64,000 bases of DNA, from assembly GCA_017163975.1 (NCBI GenBank), contig JAFFSR010000097.1:620001-684000 (forward strand), written 5' to 3'. This DNA comes from Anastatus disparis. Taxonomy: Eukaryota > Arthropoda > Insecta > Hymenoptera > Eupelmidae. Every line of letters begins with the position of its first letter. The first letter of the stretch is position 1. This document shows positions 23,715 to 34,106 of this stretch, piece by piece. Both the position numbers and the translations under genes were made by a program. The notes under the pieces are model-generated. The model had not been told where the DNA came from and did no database searches. It worked only from the letters and a program-made list of their open reading frames with translations.

Positions 23715-24300
23715 TACTAAAAGAATTCATGGATCCTTACAGAATTCTTTCATTGAAAGGATTCCGTAATAATTCTATGTCCGAGGTATATTTCTTTCAG
23801 AAATAATAGAATGAAATATTTTTAAAATATTTTATATCATTCTTACAGAATACTTTCAATGAAAGATGTATGCAAAGATTTAAGAATTATTACCAAAAGA
23901 ATTCATGGATCCTTACAGAATTCTTTTATTGAAAGGATTCTGTAATAATTCTATGTCCGAGGTATATTCCTTTTAGAAATAATACAATGAAATATTTTAA
24001 AAATATTTCATATTATTCTTACAGAATCCTTTCAATGGAAGATGTATGAAAAGATTTACGAATTATTACCAAAAGAATTCATGGATCCTTACAGAATTCT
24101 TTTATTGAAAGGATTCTGTAATAATTCTATGTCCGAGGTAAATTCCTTTTAGAAATAATACAATGAAATATTTTAAAAATATTTCATATTATTCTTACAG
24201 AATCCTTTCAATGGAAGATGTATGAAAAGATTTACGAATTATTACTAAAAGAATTCATGGATCCTTACAGAATTCTTCCATTGAAAGGATTTTGAAATGA
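23715..24300. repeat. 176-bp tandem array, about 3.3 units
   Basis: GGATCCTTACAGAATTCTT occurs at 23731, 23907, 24083 and 24259, exactly 176 bp apart. Each unit contains ATTCTATGTCCGAGGTA. After the array, this last word reappears inverted near 24352, so the right flank folds back on the array. Confidence 0.95.
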
Positions 24301-24465
24301 CTTGTGAATTCTTTATGAAATATTTTTATGTATTATTTTTAAAAGAATAATACCTCGGACATAGAATTATTTCAGAATCCTTTCAGTGAAATATTTCTGA
24401 AAGATTGTAGTCCTTTTATGAATCCTTTTAGAATCCTTTCAAAGTCCTTTCATGCTGTATGGGTT

Positions 24466-24994
24466 GTAACAACTTTTATGTTTTTAATGATATATTGAAT
24501 AATTCTATACATATAATTGTTCAATTGTGTTAATTAGATAAAAGATGTGTCAACTTTCATGATTCATATCAATAATTATCAAAAAATAATATAAAAATTT
24601 GTATAATATATGAAAAACTTTAGGAGGTTATGTTAAACCCACGGTAACTCGTGCATTTACCCTATTTGTTTAAAGTTATAAATACTCTAGTAAATGAACA
24701 AACAATAAATCAAGATATAAAGCACAGTGTGAATGTGTGTATTAAATTTATGAAAATGAAAATATATATTTATCTGGAGTAAAATTCACCTTAGATGCTT
24801 TCAAAAATAAATTATGTATCAACAGTAGTATATAATAATAATCGTTTGGTTTCTGGTATTTTAACAATACTCATTTGTTCTATGTATTTTTTTACAAAAT
24901 TTATTAAGATGCAACAAAATATCTTAATTTTTTTAATTAATCTGTCAACTTTGACGCGCCCACCAATTTTTCTTTAAATTGTTTTTTTAACATT
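24466..24994. other. AT-rich spacer
   Basis: No recognisable gene; short frame at 24795-24977 not supported. Confidence 0.45.
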
Positions 24995-24996
24995 TA

Positions 24997-25478
24997 CACT
25001 GAGAAAAAAACATAGTTGGCTTTACTAAGTTTGGAAGGATGGGATTTACCAATGTACTGTTTCTCTCTTTTACTGCAGCAACATAGTACATACAACTAGA
25101 TTCTCGAGTAGGCATTTAGTGGCACATAATGAAAAGATCCTAACCTCAAGCTACACAGTAAATAATACTATTAATTTGCTTATTATTAGAATTTACAAAC
25201 GTAAATAGATAAAATAAGATAAATAGATAAAATAAGATAAATAGATAAAATAACAAGAACCAACGAGACTCAGAAAGACTTAAAAGTCCTAAAATTTTGG
25301 TTGGTATAGTTTAAAAAAAAAATAGTTAAAATACTTATAAAGAGTTTAGTAATTCCTACTATGTTGCATTTAATAAATGCTACTAATGTAAAAGGTTAAC
25401 CTGACTATTGACTACTAGAATAAAATGGTTGTAGTTACTAGAGAACAAAATAAAGTCAACTATGTTTTTTTCTGAGTG
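24997..25478. mobile_element. 482-bp TA MITE, CACTSAGAAAAAAA ends
   Basis: TA at 24995-24996 and 25479-25480. Ends CACTGAGAAAAAAACATAG and, inward from right, CACTCAGAAAAAAACATAG, continuing TTG-CTTTA in both arms. Contains a short GATAAATAGATAAAATAA tandem. No coding sequence. Confidence 0.85.
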
Positions 25479-25499
25479 TAGGTCAAAAGTACTACCATA

Positions 25500-25640
25500 T
25501 TTTCTCCCGGTGTCAAAAATAGAATATGGTATTTTTGGCCTTTTGTGAGAAAAATTGTATTTTTACCTCGAGAGTAAATAAAGAATGAATTTTATGTAAA
25601 TTGTCATCTGAGCCGAAGGAGAGTTCTTTATTTTTACTTG
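25500..25640. repeat. Two small foldbacks with a GAGCCGAAGG loop
   Basis: TACCATATTTTCTCCCGG pairs with ATAGAATATGGTA (25492-25533); GAGTAAATAAAGAA pairs with TTCTTTATTTTTAC (25570-25640) with CTGAGCCGAAGGAGAG between. The loop word recurs in the foldback at 52339-52430. Confidence 0.55.
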
Positions 25641-26720
25641 CTAGGTGAATAATATACTATTTCATACAAAATCACATAATTTTAATAATATAAAATGTTA
25701 ATTTTGTATTATTTTTATGATTTTACATAATTATATTTTTAGAGAAAACATGAAGACAAACTAGAAAGCTATCAGAAATATAAAAAATTTAAAAAATTGG
25801 ATGATGATAAAGATGAAAATGATATTGTTTTTCGGCGTGTGACATGTGCTTTTTCTCAAAGTATTTTTGAAAAAAATGTTGTTAAGTTTTCATTCAAAAA
25901 TCAACTTTGTCTTCGTATTGTTAAAGATTCAGCTTTTCGAAAAATATTTAATGGTTGTATATTTTCTATAACTTTTTTTTAATTATATTAATGAATAATA
26001 TTTTATTTAAAATATTTAGATTTCAAAATTAAATATGGTAACGCTCCGTTAAAGCATTTAACTCGTTATACTGCTGAAAAAAAAATTAATGATTCATATT
26101 ATAAACAATTAGACAAGATAAAATGGCTTTGGCTAATGCAAACTATGTCTGCACAACAGCAAATATTTGTACTAGATCGAATAGAAGATTTTTATGTGTA
26201 ACTGTTCATTGGGTAAGATAACGTAATATTAACATAAAGTAGTTAAGAAATTACAATAAAATCAAAATTATTCTTACTTGCAGATTGATAATATATCTTT
26301 GACTAGAAGATCAGCAGTTTTCGCTTGTAGATGATTTGAAGGGTCGCATACCTTTTTCAATATAGCAGAGCAAATATCTATTATCTATTCGACTTTTGAT
26401 TGGTTACGGATGTTGGCAAAAATTTTGTTAAAGCCTTCAAGAATTTGGAATAGGAAATCCAGAAAATTGTTTTCCTGGTGACTAGAATCGTGATTTCAAA
26501 TCAATTGTATTAAAAAGTATATAAATAAACATTTAAATTATTGGATGAATATAATCAATTCTTGAATTAAATTAATATAAAATAATCAAAAAAATTAATG
26601 ACTAGAAATTTTTGGAAAATTTCCTTTAGGATTTTTTAATTTTTCATGAAACAAAATTTAATTAATTAAATCTAAATTTATTAAAAAAGCTCATTTCGCT
26701 TAGAAGTTATAAATAAAATA

Positions 26721-28849
26721 CAGTGCGTCTTATAACTATAAAACCACTTGAATTTCAAATGAAATTTGTATTAGAATTTTTAAGAAATTGCAATATTATT
26801 CTAAAAACTATTGAATATTCTTTGAAACTAATTTTAAAAGAGAAAAAATATCATTTTAACATTTACCTAAAACTTTAAAACTTTCTTTAATGTAACAATT
26901 ACAAAATCAACAAAAATTTACATATTTTATTTGTTTCATAACTATAAAACCTCTTGGTAAATTTATTGATTTTAAATGTTTAAATTAATAATCTCATGAT
27001 AGGCGCTGTACATTATGTTCCGAGTGCCACTCAGCGTTGTGCTAAAGTGAGTAGTGCCAAGTGACTTCGTTCGATTTACCTTTTACAAATTTCGTTAATC
27101 AATGGACTTGAAAGACAATAAATTTTCTTAGCAATAAAATTTCCAGCGTATAATTTTAGAATACTAGTTGTTTTAATCAATTTATTGATCAATCCGCCAT
27201 AACAAAATTACTAGGAGCGTACCGAACGAAGTCGATTAGAACAGCGTACAAAACGAAGTCACTTGGAACAGCGCACTGGAACAGAATCTAGAATTTCAGT
27301 AAAAGATTTGTCATAGAATAGAGGTTTTGACTTTCACAAAATGTGTTATAACGGTCAACGGTTTAAAATTGAATTTTCATTGTTGGATATATCTATTATT
27401 GCATTTACATATTCTTATTATTGTATTTAAAAAGAAATTTACTATAATTCCTCAAGGTAAATGTTTATCCGAAGAAGAAAAAGAAAAAATCCTAGCGTAT
27501 CGTGGTAGTAATATAAGTATTCAAGAAACCGCTCGAAAATTTAAAAGATTGCACAATGTCGTTTTTAATTTTCTTAAAAATACTACTCATTATGGTAAAA
27601 ATAAAAAAGGAGGACCAAAAAAAAGTAACTACACTGATTGAACGACAATAATAAAAGCAATGAGAAATTCTACAAAAAGTTTACGAAAAATGAAAGAAGA
27701 ATTGCAATTGGAAATTTCACTCTTTACAATTCATAGAGTGATTCAAAAGTCAGGACATCTCATAAGATAAAAGTTCGAAAAAGTTCCAAAGTTATTGCAG
27801 CGCCATAAAAAGGCTCGACTTCAATTTGCAAGATTTAACACGAACATTGATAGGAACAAAGTAAGTAAATAAGTAAAGTATTGAACTAATATCCTAACAA
27901 TATTGTGAATTATAAATTGAAGTTTAATTTATTTATTTACATTTTAAGGTTATTTTCTCAGATGAAAAGAAATTTAATTTAGATGGCCCCGATGGCAATC
28001 ACTCTTATTGAAGAGATTTGAGAAAGGAACCTCAGTATTTTTCACGCAGAAATTTCGGAGGTGGGAGCTTAATGGTTTAGGGAGCTTTTTGTAGAAATAG
28101 ACTTTTAAGTTTAGCTTTTCCGTCTTGTAAAATTAACGCCATAGAATACATTAATGTACTGAAAAATCATTTATTATCTTATTTAGATCAAAATGAAATA
28201 GAAAATTTCATTTTCCATCAAGATAATGCACCAATTCATGCAAGTAAGGCTACAAATCAGTGGTTTGTTAATAATAATATTTTAGTTTTGCTAGGGTCAG
28301 CTTGTTCTTCGGACTTAAATCCGATGGAAAATTTATGGGCTATTCTTGTACGTAGAGTATATGCTAATAATAAGCAATACAATAATATTAATGAATTGAA
28401 AGAGGCAATTTTTAAAGCTTGGAGCGAAATCGAAAAAGAAGTTATAAAAAATTTAATTGATAGTTTGCCCAATAGAATTTTCCTGCTTATACAAAACCGT
28501 GGAGGTACAATTAAATATTAAGAAGATAAATTTAAATACTAAAAATAGTAACAAAAATATTATATAATATCAAAGTAATAATTTTGTTTTTACAAATATA
28601 ATAGCGCTGTTTTCTCAAAATGGTTTTATAGTTATGAAACAAATAAAAAATATGATATTGTACTAATTTTGTAATTGTAACAAACTAAAAAGTTTTTAAT
28701 TTTCTAATAAACCTTCAGACGAGATTTTTTTTCTTGTAGAAGTGATTTTCAAAATATTCAATAGTTTTTAGAACGATATCGCAATTCTTTGACACCTAAT
28801 TAAAGCTTCATCCAAAACTTAGGTGGTTTTATAGTTATGGGACGCACTG
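26721..28849 (+). mobile_element. 2.13-kb Tc1-like element with doubled terminal sites
   Basis: TA at 26719-26720 and 28850-28851. Outer ends are CAGTGCGTCTTATAACTATA and, inward from the right, CAGTGCGTCCCATAACTATA. A second inverted pair with the same CATAACTATAAAACC core lies about 210 bp inside each end (near 26938 and 28620), an IR/DR layout like that of Sleeping Beauty-type Tc1 elements. It contains one transposase pseudogene. Confidence 0.9.
27460..28521 (+). pseudogene. Tc1-like DD34E transposase with an intron and stops
   Basis: Helix-turn-helix region from GKCLSEEEKEKILAYRGSN (27462), ISIQETARKF, GPKKSNYTD; then the core with SDEKKFN (first Asp, near 27960), FHQDNAPIHAS (second Asp, near 28213) and SSDLNPMENLW (catalytic Glu, near 28309), and a C-terminal RIFLLIQNRGGTIKY ending at 28521. 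A clear intron splits IDRNK/VIFSDE: donor GTAAGT at 27859, acceptor TTTTAAG at 27949. In-frame stops lie at 27639 (TGA), 27777 (TAA), 28009 (TGA) and 28078 (TAG); two of them sit where Trp is expected. The usual initiator Met before GKCLS is not visible, so the start is uncertain. Confidence 0.9.
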
Positions 28850-30289
28850 TATAAAAGAATGTTAAAATTTAACTTAGAATTTTTATGAAAAATCTTTATA
28901 AATGATTAGTTTGTTTATATTTCATTATTATTCTGTATCTATATTTATTAAAATTTTTTAATTATTATACAAAAATTATTGCAGATGAGGATTTAAATGA
29001 TTCTGAAGAGAAAATGGAAGAGTTTGAAGAAAGTAATTGCAAGGAATCACTGTTTACGAACAGTAACGATAATGTAGTTCCTATAAAAGACGAGGCAACA
29101 TTTTCAAATATTACAAGATCTCATCATTTTCGATGTGTCAACCATACTTCGAGTTTGATTGCAACAAAAGATCTTGTAGACGCAATTGACAGAGTTCCAA
29201 GTATTAAAAAGTGTCATAAATGTGTCATGAAAAAATGCCAACAATTATGGAAATGTTTGAAATCACCAAAAAAACGAGAAGAAATGAAAAAAATTTTTGA
29301 ATGCAGTTTACAGAGGCCCATTATAACAAGGTTGAATTCCATATATGACTCCTTTAAACGAATAATTTCTTTAAAAGAAAAAATTGACGATGAAAGAATT
29401 AAGGATATGTTGGAATCTAATAAAATATTAAGATAAAAAGATTTCGAATTTATTAAAAATTGTTTGAAATTGTGTCAATCCCTGGCTTCAGCGATTGATA
29501 TTTTACAAGGAGAAAAAGATTGTTATTATGGTTATCTTTTACCAACATTGTTGACTATCCGAAAAAAATAGAATACTTTATCGGCAAATAAAAGTTTGTT
29601 TATATGTGAGCCACTGTTGAAATATTCAAAAGAAGCTTTGGAAAAAGATTTCATGATTTTTTAAAATCCTTAACGATGGCGAATTAGCAGCTGTAGCAGC
29701 ACTCACACACTCCAAATTTAGAGCAAAATGGATTTCGTGCTTTGATGAAAATACACAAGCAAAAATAAAAAGGCTAGTTGAAGAATTAGTTAGGCTTAAA
29801 AAGCCAGAATCAGCTGTTCTAGAAAATGAGAATGCTGAAGACACGTTTTTTTATTTTGATGATGACAGTTCAAACACATTACTTAACACGGCTTTTGCAC
29901 CTCAAGAACAAGAAGAAAATGAACTAATAAGGTTTTCAAATGAAAATACGATATCTTTAAAGTCTTTAAATGATTTTCCAGTTGTCAAAAGCTTATTTTT
30001 AAAATTTAATACCACATTACCTTTTTCAGCTCCAGTAGAAAAATTATTTTCTTATGCTATTTCAATGAACATGCCAAAATTTAATAGATTGTCCGATATT
30101 GAATTCGCAAAATGGGTACTGTATAAAGCAAACGGACTCAAAATTTATTTGGCAAGGTATAAAGTAAATTTAAACTTGATAATACTTATTTTATTATTTT
30201 AATGAATAAGCAAAAAGTCTAATAATTTATAATTGAATATTAATAATTATACTGAAACATTTTTTTATCAAAGCAACCTTTAATATGTG

Positions 30290-30640
30290 CAGGTAAAAAT
30301 TTGTAAAAATAGTAATCGCGATATTCAAAATTATCTAAAGATTTACATTGGCTCAGTAATCGCCACTTCACAAATTCTTTTTAAATGTTTCATATTAGAA
30401 AATAATCGCGATATTATTAAATATATGAAAGCATACATTGGCTGAGTAATCGCCACTTGCTTAGTTATTTTCAAATGTTTTATATTGGAAGAATAATCGT
30501 GATATTATAAATTATATGAAAGCTTACATTGGCTAAGTGATTGCCACTTGATAAACTATTATTTAATCTCTTGTGTCGAATGAACATTGATATTAAAAAT
30601 TATCCAAAAATGTACATTAGCTAAGTTATTGTTATATATA
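30290..30640. repeat. ~90-bp tandem repeat, four units
   Basis: TAATCGCGATATT (or variant) at 30313, 30403, 30494 and about 30584, each followed by ACATTGGCTNAGTNATNGCCACTT. The last unit is the most diverged. Confidence 0.85.
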
Positions 30641-31446
30641 ATATAGTAAATTTTTACCAGCATGAATTATATAATTGATTTAAATAAATGACATGAAAAA
30701 AATAGTTTAATTGGTTTATATAAGGTCGCATCGTATGGAAAAAAATGCATAAGTCATCCATAAAAAGCTATACAGAACCTTTGTATTTATATGAGCCCAC
30801 ATAATTTATATACGATCTATCTATAGTTTATACACAATATGCATAAATGTGTCTAATTATGTAAATCTTACTCATAGCCAATATATTATCTCCATTTTTA
30901 TAAATTTTTTTTATTGAAAAAAACAATTTTCTCATTAGAAAAGGACAGAAATAATGATTCTCCCTCTTGAAAGCTTTATGTCTATTAGGGAGATAATATT
31001 TATAATAAATGATGTTTAAATAAATTACTTTTTATTTTTGTTAAAAATAAAATTTTATGATTTCTTGTAAATAGCAAGAATGTTGATTGTTCGATTAAAT
31101 AAACAAAAATGTTAAGGGATGAATAAAAATAATATGTAGATACATAACTGATTCAGGATTTCCTTATCTTTTGAATTTGACTTATATAAATTTTAAATGA
31201 TTTGATTTAACTAAAATGAAATCCAAATACGATTTCTTAACTTTTCTGGTGAGTAAATAATTCCAAAGATTCATAAATTCTTAAATTTTTTAAATAATGA
31301 CGCCTAATACCTGTATATTGGAATAATGTTTAAAAAAAAGGTTAAAAATATTTCACTAATTACGATGGTAATATGCCTTCTCAAAGTGAAATTTCATTTG
31401 CATTTTTTAAACGAAAAATTCATGAATGAGCAGGGAATTTATATCC
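30641..31446. other. AT-rich spacer
   Basis: No frame or repeat family recognised. Confidence 0.5.
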
Positions 31447-31472
31447 GACATGATTTCTATAGAAATCATGTC
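31447..31472. repeat. 26-bp perfect palindrome
   Basis: GACATGATTTCTA followed immediately by its reverse complement, without a spacer. Confidence 0.8.
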
Positions 31473-31828
31473 ATATATGAATGATTTTTGTGTAGCCACG
31501 AACATAAACAGCGTAGGATATCGTCTACGAGTGAATTAACATATTTCATGGAAGTTGCATGAATCTTAAACCAATGTTCTTTTGCAATGTTTAGATTTCT
31601 GAGTATTCTTCGACCTAATCAAACAACCTTAGAATCTAAATCTAAAAGAATCTACAAGTCTTATTTGACGTAGTCCCTGCAAATGCTTGTAAACTTTATA
31701 AATGGTATGAAAAATTTCAAAGTTCATTCCTATAGACGACTTCCAGGTAGTTAGGATCACCTGGATAATATAAGATGTCATCTTCGAAAACGAGCATGTT
31801 ATTAATAAAAAATTTACGAAATTTAATT

Positions 31829-31986
31829 AAATAAAATTCATAAGTTTTGTACATTTCAAATTATTTCTTTTGTTTTGTGCATGTGTAGTTTATAGTGTAA
31901 TTAATAATTAATAATTACACCATTAACTACACATGCACAAAACAAAAGAAATAATTTGAAATATACAAAAGTTATGGATTTTATTT
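31829..31986. repeat. 158-bp near-perfect long palindrome
   Basis: Arms of about 65 bp, including TTCAAATTATTTCTTTTGTT and its complement, joined by a short AT-rich centre (TAATTAATAATTAATAATTA). Likely a MITE or a recent inverted duplication; no clear target duplication. Confidence 0.85.
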
Positions 31987-32626
31987 AGAAGACAAATATT
32001 AGCTATACATGAAAAAGGACGCCAGTCGCGTGATATAGACGCGATTATGTAAGGTATCTCAATTGTATTGATATAAAGCAACGAGGCGAAAATAGAACCA
32101 ACGACGCGCTTGATTCATTTGTAAGGGTACGTTAACCCGAAAGCTACACAGATATTTAGCTTGAACAAGAGCTAGAAAGGAAAACGAACGCATTATCGAA
32201 TTCCGCGCACGTGGTCACCATCCCTCACGCGTACAAAACAAAAAAAGAAACGATATACTTATCGTTACAGCCACAAAAATACAGATTATTATGAAGCTTT
32301 TAAGCTTTGTTATAACGTATGGGTTAAAAGGCTTCGCCTTGGACAATATGCTGCAAAATTAAGTTATAAGGTACGTCGATTGACTTGCAGGCTAGCGACA
32401 GAAGGAATGAGCATTTCAAGATGGATGCTCTTGCCTCCTCATGCGGCGCGCTATGCGCTTGCCTTTTCCGTCTACTTGACTGCTAGAATCCATGCAATAC
32501 GTAGACCAGACACGTTGGCTAAGCTAGCTGTGCTGTATGTTAGGTATATAGTAATGTGCTGTGCACGCGTGTATTGCTGGTGGCTTGGGGTTGGCTTTAG
32601 GTTGACTGGTGTTGTCTCTCTCTTAA
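31987..32626. other. Less AT-rich spacer, possible transposase scrap
   Basis: Near 31990 the plus strand reads RQILAIHEKGRQSRDIDAIM, which vaguely resembles a Tc1/pogo helix-turn-helix start but stops at once. A 101-codon frame at 32380-32685 runs into the MITE at 32627 and matches nothing known. Confidence 0.3.
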
Positions 32627-32757
32627 CCCTTTCAGCGGCAATGGGTCTCCTGGAGACCCACTTATTTTTTCGCGATTTCCCCTGATTTTTGATAGGGAAA
32701 AAATTCACTTGTAATACAGCGTTGCCAATGCACAGTTTTAATGCGCCCCTGAAAGGG
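32627..32757. mobile_element. 131-bp piggyBac-type MITE
   Basis: Starts CCCTTTCAGCGGCAATGGG and ends CGCCCCTGAAAGGG; TTAA at 32623-32626 and TTTA at 32758-32761 (one change). Just inside the left end is a hairpin GGGTCTCC-T-GGAGACCC. Same end type as 12091-12390. Confidence 0.85.
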
Positions 32758-32859
32758 TTTACCGCGCGCGAATTTAACGTCTTCCTTCTGCCGTATATAT
32801 TATCATATTACAAATACAAGGTCTAAATAATATGGCCAATTTGCCATGTTACAATATAT

Positions 32860-33031
32860 AAATTAAAAAATATGCAGGTGAATGCGAGCAAGTTAACATG
32901 AAATGGACCATATGTGTAAAAACCTGTCTGCATGTGTGCGTGTAGGTCAACATGAAATGTTGCATATATATGAGTCCAGGTGCGTGTGTATGGGCGCGTA
33001 CACATGTGTTTCTCTCTCTCTCTCTCTCTCT
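32860..33031 (-). repeat. ATGTCAAC dispersed repeat, then (TC)n
   Basis: Minus strand carries TTTCATGTTGACCTACACGC and TTTCATGTTAACTTGCTCGC units, as at 12760-12850. A (TC)n tract follows at 33008-33033 directly before the LINE. Confidence 0.75.
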
Positions 33032-34106
33032 CTAAGTGAGAAGATCAACACTACTGTTCGTTCACTCCTGCTATTTTAGTCTCTAGTTACTGCATATTTT
33101 GCCCACGGGCTTTTTGTTTCAGAGATTCTGCACGCACAAATTGCAGAGAATCTTCGTAGATATTAATCAACATCTGCAAGATTTCTTCTGCAATCATAAT
33201 CGTCGATTTTCATTGTGCTGGTGATTTGAGGTCAGGTGGCTTGCCATTTCGGAGGTTATACACAGCTGTTCTCTTGTTCTTCTCTTGTGGATGGCAGCTG
33301 AGAGGCGCGCCCTACTTTACCAACAGTTACTACCAGTGACAACACTTCTTTATCTTATGCTCGCACTACAGCGGATTGTAACTACAACCTATTGGATGTG
33401 TACTTGGTTCGTGCGAATATAAAAGAGCTTGAAGTTGGAGGTTTAGCCATTTTGATAATAGTCTACTGCGTTGAGGAGGGACTGAGAAACGATTAATATT
33501 ATTACCTAAATACTGTAAAATTGCTTGGGTTTCCAATACAGGGTGCTGAAGTACCCCTAAGTAGTACGTGTCTACGTCAGTGGGAACAAACACATCGATC
33601 TTGTCAACCGAGAATAGCACCATACACGTTTTCTCCTAGGGCATTTGGGTTAAATTGTTGCTGCTCGAGTTGCTGAGTGCATTTAGTTTTCGTATCCAAA
33701 CCCTTGCGTCAATCATAAGGTTCCATCTCCACTCGCTGACACTTTATCTGGTGATGAATACACTGTGGGCAGATTATTATTATACTGAAGGCTCAACTGT
33801 TCCCGTGCAGTGCGCATTAATTTTAATGCGCACTCACGGTGGTACGTATTCAACTATATTTATAAGTCAAGCATTTTATGCAGTTTTTATATAAAATCTA
33901 TATGTTATTTTCGTGTGGCCGCACGTGTTTGGGGTTGGCTCTTGAGAGGAGCTATAAGCTGGAATTGCCGACAGCGGCACCATTTTTCGCATCAAGAAGT
34001 TCATAGTTTCCTACATCACCAACTCTAGCAGCGAAATACTTGGCTTCACTTCAGAACCAATCCATCATTAGTTAAACTTTATTTCAACTACGAATTTATT
34101 TCTGAT

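Larger units (their letters stand above)
21113..24463. mobile_element. CCCN4AGCA element, 3.35 kb, filled with satellites
   Basis: Starts CCCACACAGCATGAAAG and ends with the complement of CCCATACAGCATGAAAG; TT at 21111-21112 is repeated at 24464-24465. The inside is two tandem arrays (281 bp and 176 bp units) built from TTCATGAAA/GGATTC-like words that also resemble its own ends, plus a 270-bp unique stretch with a TG microsatellite. No transposase. Confidence 0.85.
25741..30175 (+). pseudogene. hAT transposase, interrupted by a Tc1-like element
   Basis: Exon pieces of a hAT-superfamily transposase. After a TTTTTAG acceptor, 25741-25950 reads ...VKDSAFRKIF; a second piece (26019-26213) reads IKYGNAPLKHLTRYTAEKKI and, after a frameshift, NYVCTTANICTRSNRRFLCV, the hAT catalytic-core start. 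An intron (GTAAGAT 26212 to TTGCAG 26284) splits HWV/IDNISLTRRSAVFA, and a VTDVGKNFVKAF piece (near 26402) follows with the second acidic site. The last long piece (28985-30170) has the helical insertion and ILQGEKDCYYGYLLPTLLTI (near 29498), then the hATC dimerisation block LPFSAPVEKLFSYAI (near 30017). Frameshifts and stops (TAA 29434, TAG near 29569) break it. The Tc1-like element at 26721-28849 sits in the gap between pieces, probably in an intron. Confidence 0.85.

Noticed and set aside
32380..32685. 101-codon frame, more GC-rich
   Set aside because: Runs into a piggyBac-type MITE and shows no recognisable domain.
33366..34028. Frames on both strands before LINE ORF1
   Set aside because: Overlap each other in the LINE 5' untranslated region and show no domain.
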